From Alteromonas lipotrueae (lineage in GTDB: Bacteria; Pseudomonadota; Gammaproteobacteria; Enterobacterales; Alteromonadaceae), in contig NZ_JAESDI010000024.1 in assembly GCF_019249215.1 (NCBI RefSeq), forward strand, positions 1 to 44,646: DNA of 44,646 bases. Direction: 5' to 3'. Under the pieces are notes generated by a model. The model was given only the letters and a program-made list of their open reading frames with translations, ran no database searches and was not told where the DNA came from. This document shows positions 1 through 8,142 of this stretch, in pieces. A program made the position numbers and the translations under genes. Each line of letters opens with the position of its first letter. Within the stretch, counting starts at the first letter, position 1.

Positions 1-62
1 AAACGTATTAGCGGCGATGGTAGTGTGGGGTTTCCCCATGTGAGAGTAGCACACTGCCAGGT
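1..62 (+). rRNA. rrf: 5S ribosomal RNA, 3' part (5' end outside the window)
   Basis: The window opens inside a 5S rRNA gene. The bases read through the conserved 3' half: the segment ending GCGGCGATGG, the TGTGGGG/CCCCATG helix arms around 25-40, GAGAGTAG, and the closing CTGCCAGG that would pair with the missing 5' end. The exact 3' end (about 61-63) is estimated from the family. It implies that an rRNA operon lies immediately upstream on the + strand. An open frame at 25-243 overlaps it and is not a gene. Confidence 0.9.
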
Positions 63-74
63 CCCATTCGAAGA

Positions 75-105
75 AAGGGCTATCCTAACGGATAGCCCTT
101 TTTTA
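75..105 (+). terminator. Rho-independent terminator of the rRNA operon
   Basis: A perfect 11-bp stem (75-85 pairing with 90-100, GGGCTATCC core) with a 4-base loop is followed by a run of T. It starts about 12 bases after the 5S 3' end, the expected place for transcription of the rRNA operon to stop. Confidence 0.9.
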
Positions 106-433
106 TGCGTGATTGAAAGTGAAATTAGCAGGTACGCCGTAGAAAAAACTGAGCGTACTGAAGAGCCTCCTCGCGTGCTCATTCCAAAAAAGAATCATGA
201 TTCTGCACCCCGATACTGTATAAGTAACCGAACTCAGAAGTGAAACGTATTAGCGGCAAGAACTGTGAATCGATATCTGAAGAATTATATAATAGACGGT
301 AGATAGCTACAGATGCAGGTTATCTTTCAATTGCTTCCCATGATATCTAAGCTCGATTTAAATACGCCTACAGATCACTACCGAGTTAATTTGAGTGCTA
401 TGTCAGTGCACAAAGAATTATAAGAGCGTGTAA
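106..433. other. Gene-free stretch after the rRNA operon
   Basis: No convincing gene is present. It holds a 5S relic at 228-257 and a perfect 14-bp palindrome (AGAATCATGATTCT) at 191-204. A 36-codon frame at 313-423 (+) lacks a ribosome binding site and resembles nothing I recognise. The composition is A/T-rich and otherwise featureless. Confidence 0.5.
228..257 (+). pseudogene. Relic fragment of a second 5S rRNA gene
   Basis: These 30 bases match the universal central part of bacterial 5S rRNA (CCGAACTCAGAAGTGAAACG and the following bases). Positions 243-257 are identical to positions 1-15 of the upstream 5S. After 257 the match stops abruptly, and upstream of 228 there is at most a vague resemblance to the CACC-GATCCCATG region. 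It is too short to be functional. The likely origin is deletion or recombination of a duplicated 5S copy at the end of the operon. Confidence 0.75.
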
Positions 434-961
434 TTAAAAGCGGTAAGCGTATGAAAGGTTGATGAAGTCCAAACCAGGGTTGTCACTGTTAAACCCGCCG
501 TTTGAAAAATGCATATAGCGAAGTGCTACTTGCTGGCTATTATCGAGTTCGAGCAATAAACCTACTCTATCTTCAAATTGATAATTTGAACCAATGTCCT
601 TACCGGCTACTTTCTCATCATTTATGAAACTAGCGCCTATGCCTGCTTCGACATATAACGGGTAATTATATACCGTACTGATTTGTTTCATAAAAATTGG
701 CGTGATTGATAGTGCGTAACTAGTACTGTGGTTATTATCTTCGCCATACTCCCAATGGTAGGCGCTTAGTTCCCAATATAATTTGATATCTCCGAACCAT
801 TGAGAACTGAAATTATGTTCTAGTGGTCTATAAGCCAACCGAATACCGTCTATGTCGTCAAAACCTTTCATTAAGTCGACACTGACTGTTTGTTTAGCCT
901 GAAGCATGCAGGGTAGTAATAAAAATGCAAAAGTAGTTACTTTGAAAATGTTTTTAAGCAT
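434..961 (-). CDS. pagL: Lipid A 3-O-deacylase, PagL family
   Basis: An outer-membrane beta-barrel enzyme that removes the 3-O-linked acyl chain of lipid A. The 175-residue protein has a signal peptide (about 1-22, ending LQAKQ) and alternating strand-like segments ending in an aromatic C-terminus (SYAYRF). Near the end is the PagL catalytic signature H-F-S-N (H151, S153). The third triad position, Glu140 in Pseudomonas PagL, aligns with Asp165 at the same spacing. I chose the ATG at 961 because AAAGGAG lies just upstream; an in-frame ATG at 1000 precedes a hairpin and has no ribosome binding site. The Shine-Dalgarno is locked in that hairpin (see 963-990). It is monocistronic, with the solute-binding-like gene pair upstream on the same strand. 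Family assignment is firm; substrate specificity is inferred. Confidence 0.85.
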   Translation of the reverse strand: MLKNIFKVTTFAFLLLPCMLQAKQTVSVDLMKGFDDIDGIRLAYRPLEHNFSSQWFGDIKLYWELSAYHWEYGEDNNHSTSYALSITPIFMKQISTVYNYPLYVEAGIGASFINDEKVAGKDIGSNYQFEDRVGLLLELDNSQQVALRYMHFSNGGFNSDNPGLDFINLSYAYRF

Positions 962-962
962 G

Positions 963-990
963 TTTTCTCCTTTAATATATAAGGAGAAAA
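963..990 (-). promoter_or_regulatory. Hairpin sequestering the pagL Shine-Dalgarno
   Basis: A perfect 10-bp inverted repeat (963-972 and 981-990, loop 973-980). In the mRNA the 3' arm is AAGGAGAAAA, the ribosome binding site of pagL, and the 5' arm UUUUCUCCUU is its exact complement. The stem has 7 A-U and 3 G-C pairs, so it should be only moderately stable. This architecture is known from RNA thermometers and translational switches; the actual trigger is not visible. Confidence 0.65.
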
Positions 991-1099
991 GCAAAATCAT
1001 TACCAGAAATAAAAAGTGATAACTTTCATGGCTTTGAGGTAATTTAGAGTGATTATACCTTTTTAGCTATTTTTCTATTATCCTTGGAATAAGTAATTA

Positions 1100-1906
1100 T
1101 TACAGAGGCTTCCATAAATCGTCTTTTCCAATGCCTTGCTCTATTCGAAACCTCTCTATAAGCGCTTTAGGTAAACTAATATCGTACTTTTCATAAATGT
1201 CAGATACTAAGTTAGGGTTATTCACTAAGAATAGGTTTAGCTCTTTTATAATTTCGGGGTGACGTAAAGTAGATAGTAGAAAAGGGACATCAATAAAGGG
1301 AAGGGTAACATCAATGGAGAACGGGCCTAGTTGGGGGTAACTTTGCGTAAAATACTTTCCAACGTGATATTCAAGATCTACAGCATCCACTTCTTCATGT
1401 TGAAGTAGTGAAAGTGCGTTATAAGTTTCTTCAATGGGAACTAAAGATACAAGTTTGTCATCTATTCTGCTTTGCCATTTAACTGGCGTAAACCCTTGCG
1501 GAATCCCTAATTTCTTAACAAAATTTATCCCCTTTCCAAGATCTGCTGATCTAACAAGTGTTCCAGATAATGTATGAGCAATAGGTTTCGAAAAGGTTTT
1601 TTCGGCAGCGGTAGTATCTCCGCTATTCCAGCGTGGGTTATCAGGGTAAATGAAATCTACATTCCCTTTATTTAATTCAATTTGTAACCTTCGAACCGGC
1701 ATGTCTAAATATACGAACTCATGTCCTGACGCATCGGAAAATGCTTGTAAGATTGCCCATCCCACACCTTTATCAACTTTAGATGTGAAATCATAGTGAG
1801 GAAAGTACTCAATATTTTGAGCACCAATAATATACTGTTCTGCTTGCGCTAAGTTACCGCCGAAAAAAAAGAGAAGGCAGTAGAAAGTCCGTTTTATGTA
1901 GCCCAC
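1100..1906 (-). CDS. Periplasmic solute-binding-like protein (SBP_bac_3 type), copy 1
   Basis: A 268-residue secreted protein with a signal peptide (about 1-22, ending AQAEQ) followed by one type-II periplasmic binding fold of the extracellular family-3 (amino-acid type) class. Visible markers are an N-terminal strand reading IIGAQNIEYFPHYDF, an early GVGWAILQAFSDASG helix, and the VDFIYPDNP segment typical of the first lobe. The start is GTG at 1906 with AAAGGT about 7-10 bases upstream. It is a close paralogue of the next gene upstream (1971-2768), 64 bp away on the same strand. No permease or ATPase gene lies nearby, so it may be a sensor partner or orphan binding protein. The ligand is unknown. 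Confidence 0.75.
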   Translation of the reverse strand: MGYIKRTFYCLLFFFGGNLAQAEQYIIGAQNIEYFPHYDFTSKVDKGVGWAILQAFSDASGHEFVYLDMPVRRLQIELNKGNVDFIYPDNPRWNSGDTTAAEKTFSKPIAHTLSGTLVRSADLGKGINFVKKLGIPQGFTPVKWQSRIDDKLVSLVPIEETYNALSLLQHEEVDAVDLEYHVGKYFTQSYPQLGPFSIDVTLPFIDVPFLLSTLRHPEIIKELNLFLVNNPNLVSDIYEKYDISLPKALIERFRIEQGIGKDDLWKPL

Positions 1907-1970
1907 TGATATTACCTTTTTGAATGAATACTATTACTAAACACAAAAGTTAATAGTAGCGTATAAACGG

Positions 1971-2768
1971 CTATTGAGGCTGCCAAATGTCTTTATCTTC
2001 TATACTAAATTCAGTTTGTATTTGTTGTGTCAGTGCTTCTAATGAAGTCATGCCATAGCGTGCCCTAATCGAATCAATAAGCGTTGGGTTATTATTTATA
2101 AAACTGTTTAGCTCCTCAATGACGTCCTGGTGTCTTAAAGCAGAAAGCATAAAAGGGATCTCGTTATGGGGTAGAGTAATATCTAATACGAAAGGGCCGA
2201 TTTGCGGCGATTGACTAGAATAGTAATTACCCACGTGGTATTCGAAGTCTATGGCGTCTACACGCTCTAGCTGTAGTAACGACAAGCCTGCAAAAGTATC
2301 AGATATGGAAACTATCCTAATGAGGTTTTGATCTAACCTCGTTTGCCAATTCACTGGTGTAAAGCCAAGAGGCATAGCAATTCTCTTAATGGAATTGATA
2401 CCTTTATTTACATTTTTCGGTTTTACAAAAGTACCGGTAACGGCACGGGTAAGTGCAACCGAGAAATATTTTTCTTTGGTTTTAGTGACCTCGTTATACC
2501 AGCCAGGGTTATCGGGATATACAAAATCCACATGACCTTTAAGCATTTCCATTTGAAGACGACGAATAGGCATTGTTAGGTACGAAAATTCGTGACCAGA
2601 TGCTTCTGAAAAGGCTTCGAGTATTGCCCAGCCTACTCCCTTATCAATAGGTGAAGCAAAATCGTAATGTGGGTAATACTCAATGTTTTGTGAGCCTACA
2701 ATAAATTTTTCAGCAGTTACCGCTGTACTAATCCATATCAGTAAAAGGCAAAACACCCCGTGTTTCAT
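1971..2768 (-). CDS. Periplasmic solute-binding-like protein (SBP_bac_3 type), copy 2
   Basis: A 265-residue protein with a signal peptide (about 1-19, ending AVTAEK) and the same single binding-protein fold as copy 1. The two align end to end without large gaps: VGSQNIEYYPHYDF, GVGWAILEAFSEASGHEF and VDFVYPDNP are near-identical in the other copy, and both end in DLWKP/DIWQP. The start ATG at 2768 has a GGAG ribosome binding site. The pair is probably transcribed together, this copy first. It is a tandem duplication with unknown ligand. The downstream end of dnaE2 lies about 70 bp upstream, so independent transcription is likely. Confidence 0.75.
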   Translation of the reverse strand: MKHGVFCLLLIWISTAVTAEKFIVGSQNIEYYPHYDFASPIDKGVGWAILEAFSEASGHEFSYLTMPIRRLQMEMLKGHVDFVYPDNPGWYNEVTKTKEKYFSVALTRAVTGTFVKPKNVNKGINSIKRIAMPLGFTPVNWQTRLDQNLIRIVSISDTFAGLSLLQLERVDAIDFEYHVGNYYSSQSPQIGPFVLDITLPHNEIPFMLSALRHQDVIEELNSFINNNPTLIDSIRARYGMTSLEALTQQIQTEFSIEDKDIWQPQ

Positions 2769-2836
2769 GCCATACTCCTACTAATTTTGATACTAAAATA
2801 CCTAAGACTGCAAAACGCGTATGTACGCAATTGGAC

Positions 2837-5800
2837 TTAATGAAAGTCTCTGGATGGCATACTGATATCCTCAAGCCATGGTGTTCGGTCTATTAACTTT
2901 CCCGCAATAATATGAATAACTCCTTCTTTAGAGCGTTCAATAATACCATCAACTTGCATAAGTTTAGCCTTTAAAAAGGTCTTATGCTGGGCGCGAGAGG
3001 TGGCCTGCCATACTATGACGTTAATATTTCCGGTATGGTCTTCTAATGTTAGAAATGTAACCCCAGCGGCACTGCTTGGCGCTTGTCGACCAGTTACGCA
3101 TCCGAGTACTTTTACAATTGATTTATGGTTTTTTTGCAGCAAAGATTTAGCTGGGGTAATAAAACTTAACTTTCGTTCTCTATGTAAAAGTGCCACAGGG
3201 TGGTCGTTAACCGAAAGTCCAATAGAAGCATAATCTTCAATTAAGGTTTCAGCTACGCTTGGAGCAGTTTTAAAAGTGTCCGCGTTATTAGTATTTTCAA
3301 AAAGCGGTAAATCGGCTTGTTTATCCATTAACCGCCAGCGAGTTTGATAGCGATTACCTGCAATAGCTCTAAATGCATCAGCACTAGCAAGAGCCTCTAA
3401 TTCATCAGAACGTATTGCGAGCGTTCGCACGGCCTCTATATTTTTATAACCTGTAGCCGGCTTGTGGCTCACAATGAGGTTAGCACTCTTTTCACTTAAG
3501 CCTTTTACAAGCGTTAGCCCAAGTTGTATCTGTTTCTCGCCTTTGTATTCAACAATTAAGTGTTCGTAGTTTGATGCATTCACACAAGGCGCATGAACCG
3601 CAACATGATGGCGCTTTGCATCTAGTACCAGCTGAGATGGCGTATAGAAACCCATTGGCCAGCTGTTTAATAAGGCGACATAAAACTCAACAGGGAAATA
3701 ATATTTTAACCAGCATGATACGTAAGCTAACACGGCGAACGATGCTGAGTGGGACTCTGGAAAACCATAGCCAGCAAAGCCTTTAATTTGTTCGAATAGA
3801 TTATTTGAAAAAGAGGCTTCGTAGCCTCTCGATACCATGCCTTTTATTAGCTTTTCTTTAAACTCAAAAATTCGACCGTCTTTTTTCCAGCTAGCCATTG
3901 CACGACGTAATTGATCTGCTTCACCGCCACTAAAACCAGCCGCTACCATGGCGAGTTTTATCACTTGTTCCTGAAAAATTGGAACGCCCATGGTGCGCGA
4001 TAGCACTTCTTTTACTTCTTCTGAAGGGTAGGTTATGGCTTCTTTCCCATGCCGTCTTAGAAGATAAGGGTGAACCATATCCCCCTGTATAGGCCCTGGC
4101 CTAACAATAGCTATTTGCACCACCAAGTCGTAATAACGGCGAGGCTTTAAACGAGGAAGCATCGACATCTGTGCACGGGATTCAATTTGAAAAACGCCGA
4201 CGGTATCTGCTTGGCAAATCATATCGTAAACCTGCTTGTCATCGCCTAATTTGGTAATGAAAGGAATATCTACACCGATAGGAAATTGCATATTAAGTAA
4301 GTCAAAGGTACGGCGAATGGCGCTGAGCATACCTAAAGCCAATACATCAACTTTAAGTAGCCCTAGGGTCTCAATATCATCTTTGTCCCATTGGATAATT
4401 GTACGCTCTGGCATCGCTGCGTTCTCAACAGGTACCAACTCATACAGTGGTCCTGAACTAATAACGAAACCACCAACGTGCTGAGAAAGATGTCGAGGAG
4501 TACCGAGAAGTTGCTCGGTGATACTAATTAAATGTTTTACCCTTTCATTTGCCGGGTCGAGGCCTAAATTCGCAAGCTGAGACTGCCAAGGAATGACACT
4601 GTCTCGGCGATTAATTTGCTTCATCACAAAGCTTAATTGCGACTCACTGAAGCCCAAGGCTTTACCTGCATCTTTAAACGCTGATTTGAAGCGATAACTG
4701 ATAACTGTAGAAGCAATGGCGGTTCTTTCCCTGCCATATTTTTCATAGATATATTGGATAACTTCTTCACGACGTTGGTGCTCGAAATCTACGTCGATGT
4801 CAGGTGGTTCGTTTCGTTCTTTAGAGATAAAGCGTTCAAAAAGCACATTGATTTGGCGTGGATCAACGGCGGTAATTTCTAAGCAATAACACACAATAGA
4901 GTTAGCTGCCGACCCTCTACCTTGATAGAGGATTTTGCGCGCTTTGGCGAATTGAACAATATCGTAAATGGTAAGAAAAAAGTACTCGTACTCTTGTTCA
5001 CGAATAAGTGAGAGCTCTTTTTCAATAAGCGCCCTAAGCGCATCGGTCAGGCCATCTGGGAAACGCACCTTTATCCCTGCTTCTACGCGCTCTCTTAAAT
5101 ATGAAGTGGGCGATGCACCTTTGGGTATAAGTTCAGAAGGATATTGATAGCGTAGTTCTGCTAACGAAAAAAGGCAGTCTCTCGCGACATCAATAGCATT
5201 GAAAATCCACTTTTCAGGGAAAAGCTTTTTTAATTTTGAAACGGTACGCAAGCTACGCTCAGCATTGCTTAGTGCTGCTCGCCCCAATTTACTTACTTGC
5301 GTATGCGCTTGGGTGGCATGAAGAACATGTTGAAGTGGAAGGTTATCCGTATGGTGCATAAGCACGCCAGTACAAGCAAGAATAGGAAACTCAAATTTTT
5401 CCTGTAGTTGTGTGTAAGTCGCAAATCGGCGATGGTCATAACCATCAAGTAAACGTTGAGCACCTATGTATGTTTTGATATTGGGTAGGCTGGTTAGCCA
5501 AGTCGCCCAGTAATTATCTTTTTCTTCCTGCGTACTGGGTATCCAAATAAGCGTGCAGTGACGTATCGTCCGCAAATCCCATTCTGCAAGTTGATACTCA
5601 CCTTTTTGGCTGCGCCTTCTGGCATTAGTAACTATGCGGCAAAGTTCGGTATATGCCGCTTTATTGGGGCAGAGTAATACAAAAGACAATGCATCATCGA
5701 AGCGAAAATAGCTGCCGATAATGAGCTTAATAGGGAGTTTTTGCTGTTCTATTTCAGCATAAGCTCGCACCACGCCCGCTACAGAACATTCATCGGTAAT

Positions 5801-5908
5801 CGCTAACGCTTCGTATCCAAGAAAAGAGGCGGTAGTCACTAACTGTGCAGGAGAAGATGCTCCTGTTAAAAAGCTGTAGTGGCTTTGACAAAAAAGCTCG
5901 CTATACAT
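2837..5908 (-). CDS. dnaE2: Error-prone DNA polymerase III alpha subunit DnaE2 (ImuC)
   Basis: The catalytic subunit of the SOS mutasome, which extends DNA across lesions. The 1023-residue protein starts with a PHP domain (SHYSFLTGASSP) and continues with the C-family polymerase core. The catalytic aspartates sit in PDIDVDF (D370, D372) and LKVDVLALG (D521), followed by helix-hairpin-helix and OB-fold regions. QADLPLF at 864-870 resembles a beta-clamp-binding motif. The ATG at 5908 overlaps the imuB stop (TAATG), so translation is coupled; a GTG 27 bases upstream is less likely. It is last in the imuA-imuB-dnaE2 operon and under LexA control through the promoter at 8026-8081. The length and the linkage to imuB distinguish it from the replicative DnaE. 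Confidence 0.95.
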   Translation of the reverse strand: MYSELFCQSHYSFLTGASSPAQLVTTASFLGYEALAITDECSVAGVVRAYAEIEQQKLPIKLIIGSYFRFDDALSFVLLCPNKAAYTELCRIVTNARRRSQKGEYQLAEWDLRTIRHCTLIWIPSTQEEKDNYWATWLTSLPNIKTYIGAQRLLDGYDHRRFATYTQLQEKFEFPILACTGVLMHHTDNLPLQHVLHATQAHTQVSKLGRAALSNAERSLRTVSKLKKLFPEKWIFNAIDVARDCLFSLAELRYQYPSELIPKGASPTSYLRERVEAGIKVRFPDGLTDALRALIEKELSLIREQEYEYFFLTIYDIVQFAKARKILYQGRGSAANSIVCYCLEITAVDPRQINVLFERFISKERNEPPDIDVDFEHQRREEVIQYIYEKYGRERTAIASTVISYRFKSAFKDAGKALGFSESQLSFVMKQINRRDSVIPWQSQLANLGLDPANERVKHLISITEQLLGTPRHLSQHVGGFVISSGPLYELVPVENAAMPERTIIQWDKDDIETLGLLKVDVLALGMLSAIRRTFDLLNMQFPIGVDIPFITKLGDDKQVYDMICQADTVGVFQIESRAQMSMLPRLKPRRYYDLVVQIAIVRPGPIQGDMVHPYLLRRHGKEAITYPSEEVKEVLSRTMGVPIFQEQVIKLAMVAAGFSGGEADQLRRAMASWKKDGRIFEFKEKLIKGMVSRGYEASFSNNLFEQIKGFAGYGFPESHSASFAVLAYVSCWLKYYFPVEFYVALLNSWPMGFYTPSQLVLDAKRHHVAVHAPCVNASNYEHLIVEYKGEKQIQLGLTLVKGLSEKSANLIVSHKPATGYKNIEAVRTLAIRSDELEALASADAFRAIAGNRYQTRWRLMDKQADLPLFENTNNADTFKTAPSVAETLIEDYASIGLSVNDHPVALLHRERKLSFITPAKSLLQKNHKSIVKVLGCVTGRQAPSSAAGVTFLTLEDHTGNINVIVWQATSRAQHKTFLKAKLMQVDGIIERSKEGVIHIIAGKLIDRTPWLEDISMPSRDFH

Positions 5909-7308
5909 TAGCTGTATACGCCTTGTGTCCACCAACAGGCTTTAGCATCTTTAAAGACTAACAAGCGCACACCGTGACTAGTTTCGGCTATAAAATAATC
6001 TTTTTTGCTGGCAGTACCACTCCACCACTGTGTCTGAAGTCGTATAGGGCCAAAGCAAATACGTGTCGCTAGGTTTAAGGGCATAGGCTGTAGAAACAAG
6101 AACGCAGGAGCCATATCAGCGGTATAAGCAGGTGTAGTTTCCTCTACTTGATTTACTGTCATGCCTTCAAACGCATGGCTGTTTCCCGCCTTAGGATGAA
6201 GCGTACTGTCATCGCCTAATTTGGCTTTTAATTTTCCAATAAGTTGCTTTTGTGCCACGGTGGTAAATCGATGGGAAAATAAATCGTTTCCATCATTTTT
6301 AATGGGCTCGAATTGCTGGCAGGTTAGGGATATAGCAACGGCGGGTTCTGGCAGCAGAAGAGTCTCAACTTTAAGTTCAACCAGCGCCAACCAGTCCTTT
6401 TGTGTTGCAAAAGGCATAGCCCCATTAACCTCTATTGATAAGGGCTCTTCTTCTCTAAAGTGCACCTGAAAAAAAATAGATGAGGTGAGTAAATTTCGTG
6501 CGCGTAAGTAGTGCTCTAACGTAACTAGCAGGGTTTTAATACTCGGCAATAAGTGTTGAGTGTTTTCCACTTCAAACGATAGCGTTTTCGTTTGCTGAAA
6601 ACTTATCGAAGGCCTGAATAAAACGTATTTGGGAAAGGTTTCCCCCCGCAGGGCGGTTAAATAGCGAATCGTATCGTTTGAGAAGCGCTGTCCAAGTTCA
6701 TGAATAGGAAGCTTAAGTAGTTGACCTACCTGCCTAACTCCTACCTTGGCAAGTGTGGCAATGGTTTTTGAATCAAGCGAGGTTTGCTCTAGCTTACACC
6801 GTGACAATAGCAATGTTATGCTTTCTTTATTATCGGTATAACTGTTTGTTTTATTGTGAGCGAGAAGACGAGCTGCCTCCACCCCCCATGCTGTCGAGAA
6901 GTAAAAATGAATACCCGCAGAATGTAGTTCGTTTATAAGTACATGCCATAAAGCGTCAAGGCCACCGTAATACTGCAGTAAATTGTCTAATCGAATAGCA
7001 ATGGCGTTGTGAGAGTCAATTACAATATCTGATGCGAGTGGGTATATCCGATGTGCAAGAAATAGAAGCGTCTCTTTCTCGGCTTCACGATTAAACGCTA
7101 GAATGTGTACGTGAGGGCAGAGCGCAGCGGCTTGTGCAAGCCCTTGGCCGCATTCAACACCTTCTTTAATAGCCTGCGAATTAGCTTGTACTACTTGATT
7201 GCCTTGTTCGTGATAAACCACAGCGGGAGTTTCACAGTCGGTAAAGCCATCATCTTTTTTATAGGCATCAAGGGTTAACTGATAACAGTAAAAATAAGCC
7301 CATAGCAT
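5908..7308 (-). CDS. imuB: ImuB, Y-family-like protein of the SOS mutasome
   Basis: A 466-residue Y-family polymerase homologue thought to act as a hub linking ImuA, DnaE2 and the beta clamp; ImuB proteins lack the catalytic acidic residues. The N-terminus (MLWAYFYCYQLTLDAY) has the family fold start but not the DxD of an active Y-family polymerase. Other family segments are NSQAIKEGVECGQGLAQA and GVEAARLLAHNK, then a little-finger-like region. Around 340-350 there is only a weak clamp-motif-like NDLF. It follows imuA by 2 bp and overlaps dnaE2 by one base. The absence of catalytic residues is seen in the sequence; the hub role comes from studies of other bacteria. Confidence 0.92.
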   Translation of the reverse strand: MLWAYFYCYQLTLDAYKKDDGFTDCETPAVVYHEQGNQVVQANSQAIKEGVECGQGLAQAAALCPHVHILAFNREAEKETLLFLAHRIYPLASDIVIDSHNAIAIRLDNLLQYYGGLDALWHVLINELHSAGIHFYFSTAWGVEAARLLAHNKTNSYTDNKESITLLLSRCKLEQTSLDSKTIATLAKVGVRQVGQLLKLPIHELGQRFSNDTIRYLTALRGETFPKYVLFRPSISFQQTKTLSFEVENTQHLLPSIKTLLVTLEHYLRARNLLTSSIFFQVHFREEEPLSIEVNGAMPFATQKDWLALVELKVETLLLPEPAVAISLTCQQFEPIKNDGNDLFSHRFTTVAQKQLIGKLKAKLGDDSTLHPKAGNSHAFEGMTVNQVEETTPAYTADMAPAFLFLQPMPLNLATRICFGPIRLQTQWWSGTASKKDYFIAETSHGVRLLVFKDAKACWWTQGVYS

Positions 7309-7310
7309 GA

Positions 7311-8024
7311 TTAAATCACCGAGTGTAATGCTGGCTCGGTTTTCTTATTATTTTGCATGGCTGCTTGAATAGCGTGGTTGTTAGGGGTCCATGAATGAGG
7401 GATGACTATATCGGAAACGGGCCATCCATGACGTTGTTTAATGATGTTAACAACCAATTTCGCATCACGAATATGCAGAGTTAAATCGAGAGTAATAGGA
7501 AAAGAAGCCCCTTGGTGATGAGGGGAGGTAAACAGTAAGCAAAGTGTATCGTTATGCGATGCAGCCACTTGCAAACGCCGAGCTGCTTTTGCTTCCATGG
7601 TATTATTCCAAAGCAATACACAGTGACAAGCAGCACTTTTTAAGCATTGCTCTGCTGCCCACAAGGCTTCTTGGTCTGTTTTTGGAAGCACAACGATGAC
7701 TTGTTCTAGGTCTACGCCTAAGTTGCTTAACCAAGGCGCTTGGAGCTGAGCTGGAGGTTTTATAAATACACGCAGTTTGTGCGCCCGATGCGTAGTCAAA
7801 ACCTGTTTAAAAAGTGTGATTTCCCCAATACCGGTTAATGACGCAATTCTTACTACTCCGGAAGTAGCGATACCACCGTGCAGGGCTTCATCTAAAACAC
7901 GAGCACCCAGCAAAAATTTGTTTTCGCTTACAGGCTTCTCTCGGGCTCGCCATATATGAGGGTGCTTATCAAAAAGCGCCGCTTTAGAACGAGTTTCATT
8001 AATGGGTGATGTAGGAATATTCAT
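7311..8024 (-). CDS. imuA: ImuA, RecA/SulA-like component of the SOS mutasome
   Basis: A 237-residue protein, first gene of the imuA-imuB-dnaE2 cassette. The family is RecA-like but lacks a good Walker A motif. Here the equivalent region reads ASLTGIGEITLFKQVL, and a Walker-B-like strand ACHCVLLWN follows. The family binds ImuB and is needed for damage-induced mutagenesis with DnaE2. The ATG at 8024 lies only 2 bases after a 38-bp palindrome containing the LexA box. No Shine-Dalgarno precedes it, so translation probably starts on a short, SD-less leader. It is the only plausible start for the frame. Confidence 0.9.
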   Translation of the reverse strand: MNIPTSPINETRSKAALFDKHPHIWRAREKPVSENKFLLGARVLDEALHGGIATSGVVRIASLTGIGEITLFKQVLTTHRAHKLRVFIKPPAQLQAPWLSNLGVDLEQVIVVLPKTDQEALWAAEQCLKSAACHCVLLWNNTMEAKAARRLQVAASHNDTLCLLFTSPHHQGASFPITLDLTLHIRDAKLVVNIIKQRHGWPVSDIVIPHSWTPNNHAIQAAMQNNKKTEPALHSVI

Positions 8025-8025
8025 A

Positions 8026-8081
8026 ACACTATAATACTGTATGTATGTACAGTATTATAGTGTAGAGGCTTGTCTTTTCAA
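8026..8081 (-). promoter_or_regulatory. SOS promoter with LexA operator upstream of imuA
   Basis: A perfect LexA box CTGT-N8-ACAG lies at 8037-8052. It sits in a longer inverted repeat at 8026-8063, where all pairs match except the two innermost mismatched positions. On the minus strand, TTGAAA (8081-8076) and TATAAT (8059-8054) are separated by 16 bp, forming a near-consensus sigma-70 promoter. Its -10 and start site lie in the operator, so bound LexA would block it. The predicted leader is only about 20 bases. Confidence 0.9.
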
Positions 8082-8142
8082 GATGAGGCGAATAGTTAAA
8101 TCTGAGAAGACATCTAACTATCTGAAAAAGTTACTCAAATTT

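Noticed and set aside
25..243. A 72-codon open frame at the start of the window
   Set aside because: It lies on the 5S rRNA 3' end, its terminator and the 5S relic; no ribosome binding site or protein family.
313..423. A 36-codon frame with an ATG
   Set aside because: No ribosome binding site, no recognisable similarity, and such frames are common by chance in A/T-rich DNA.
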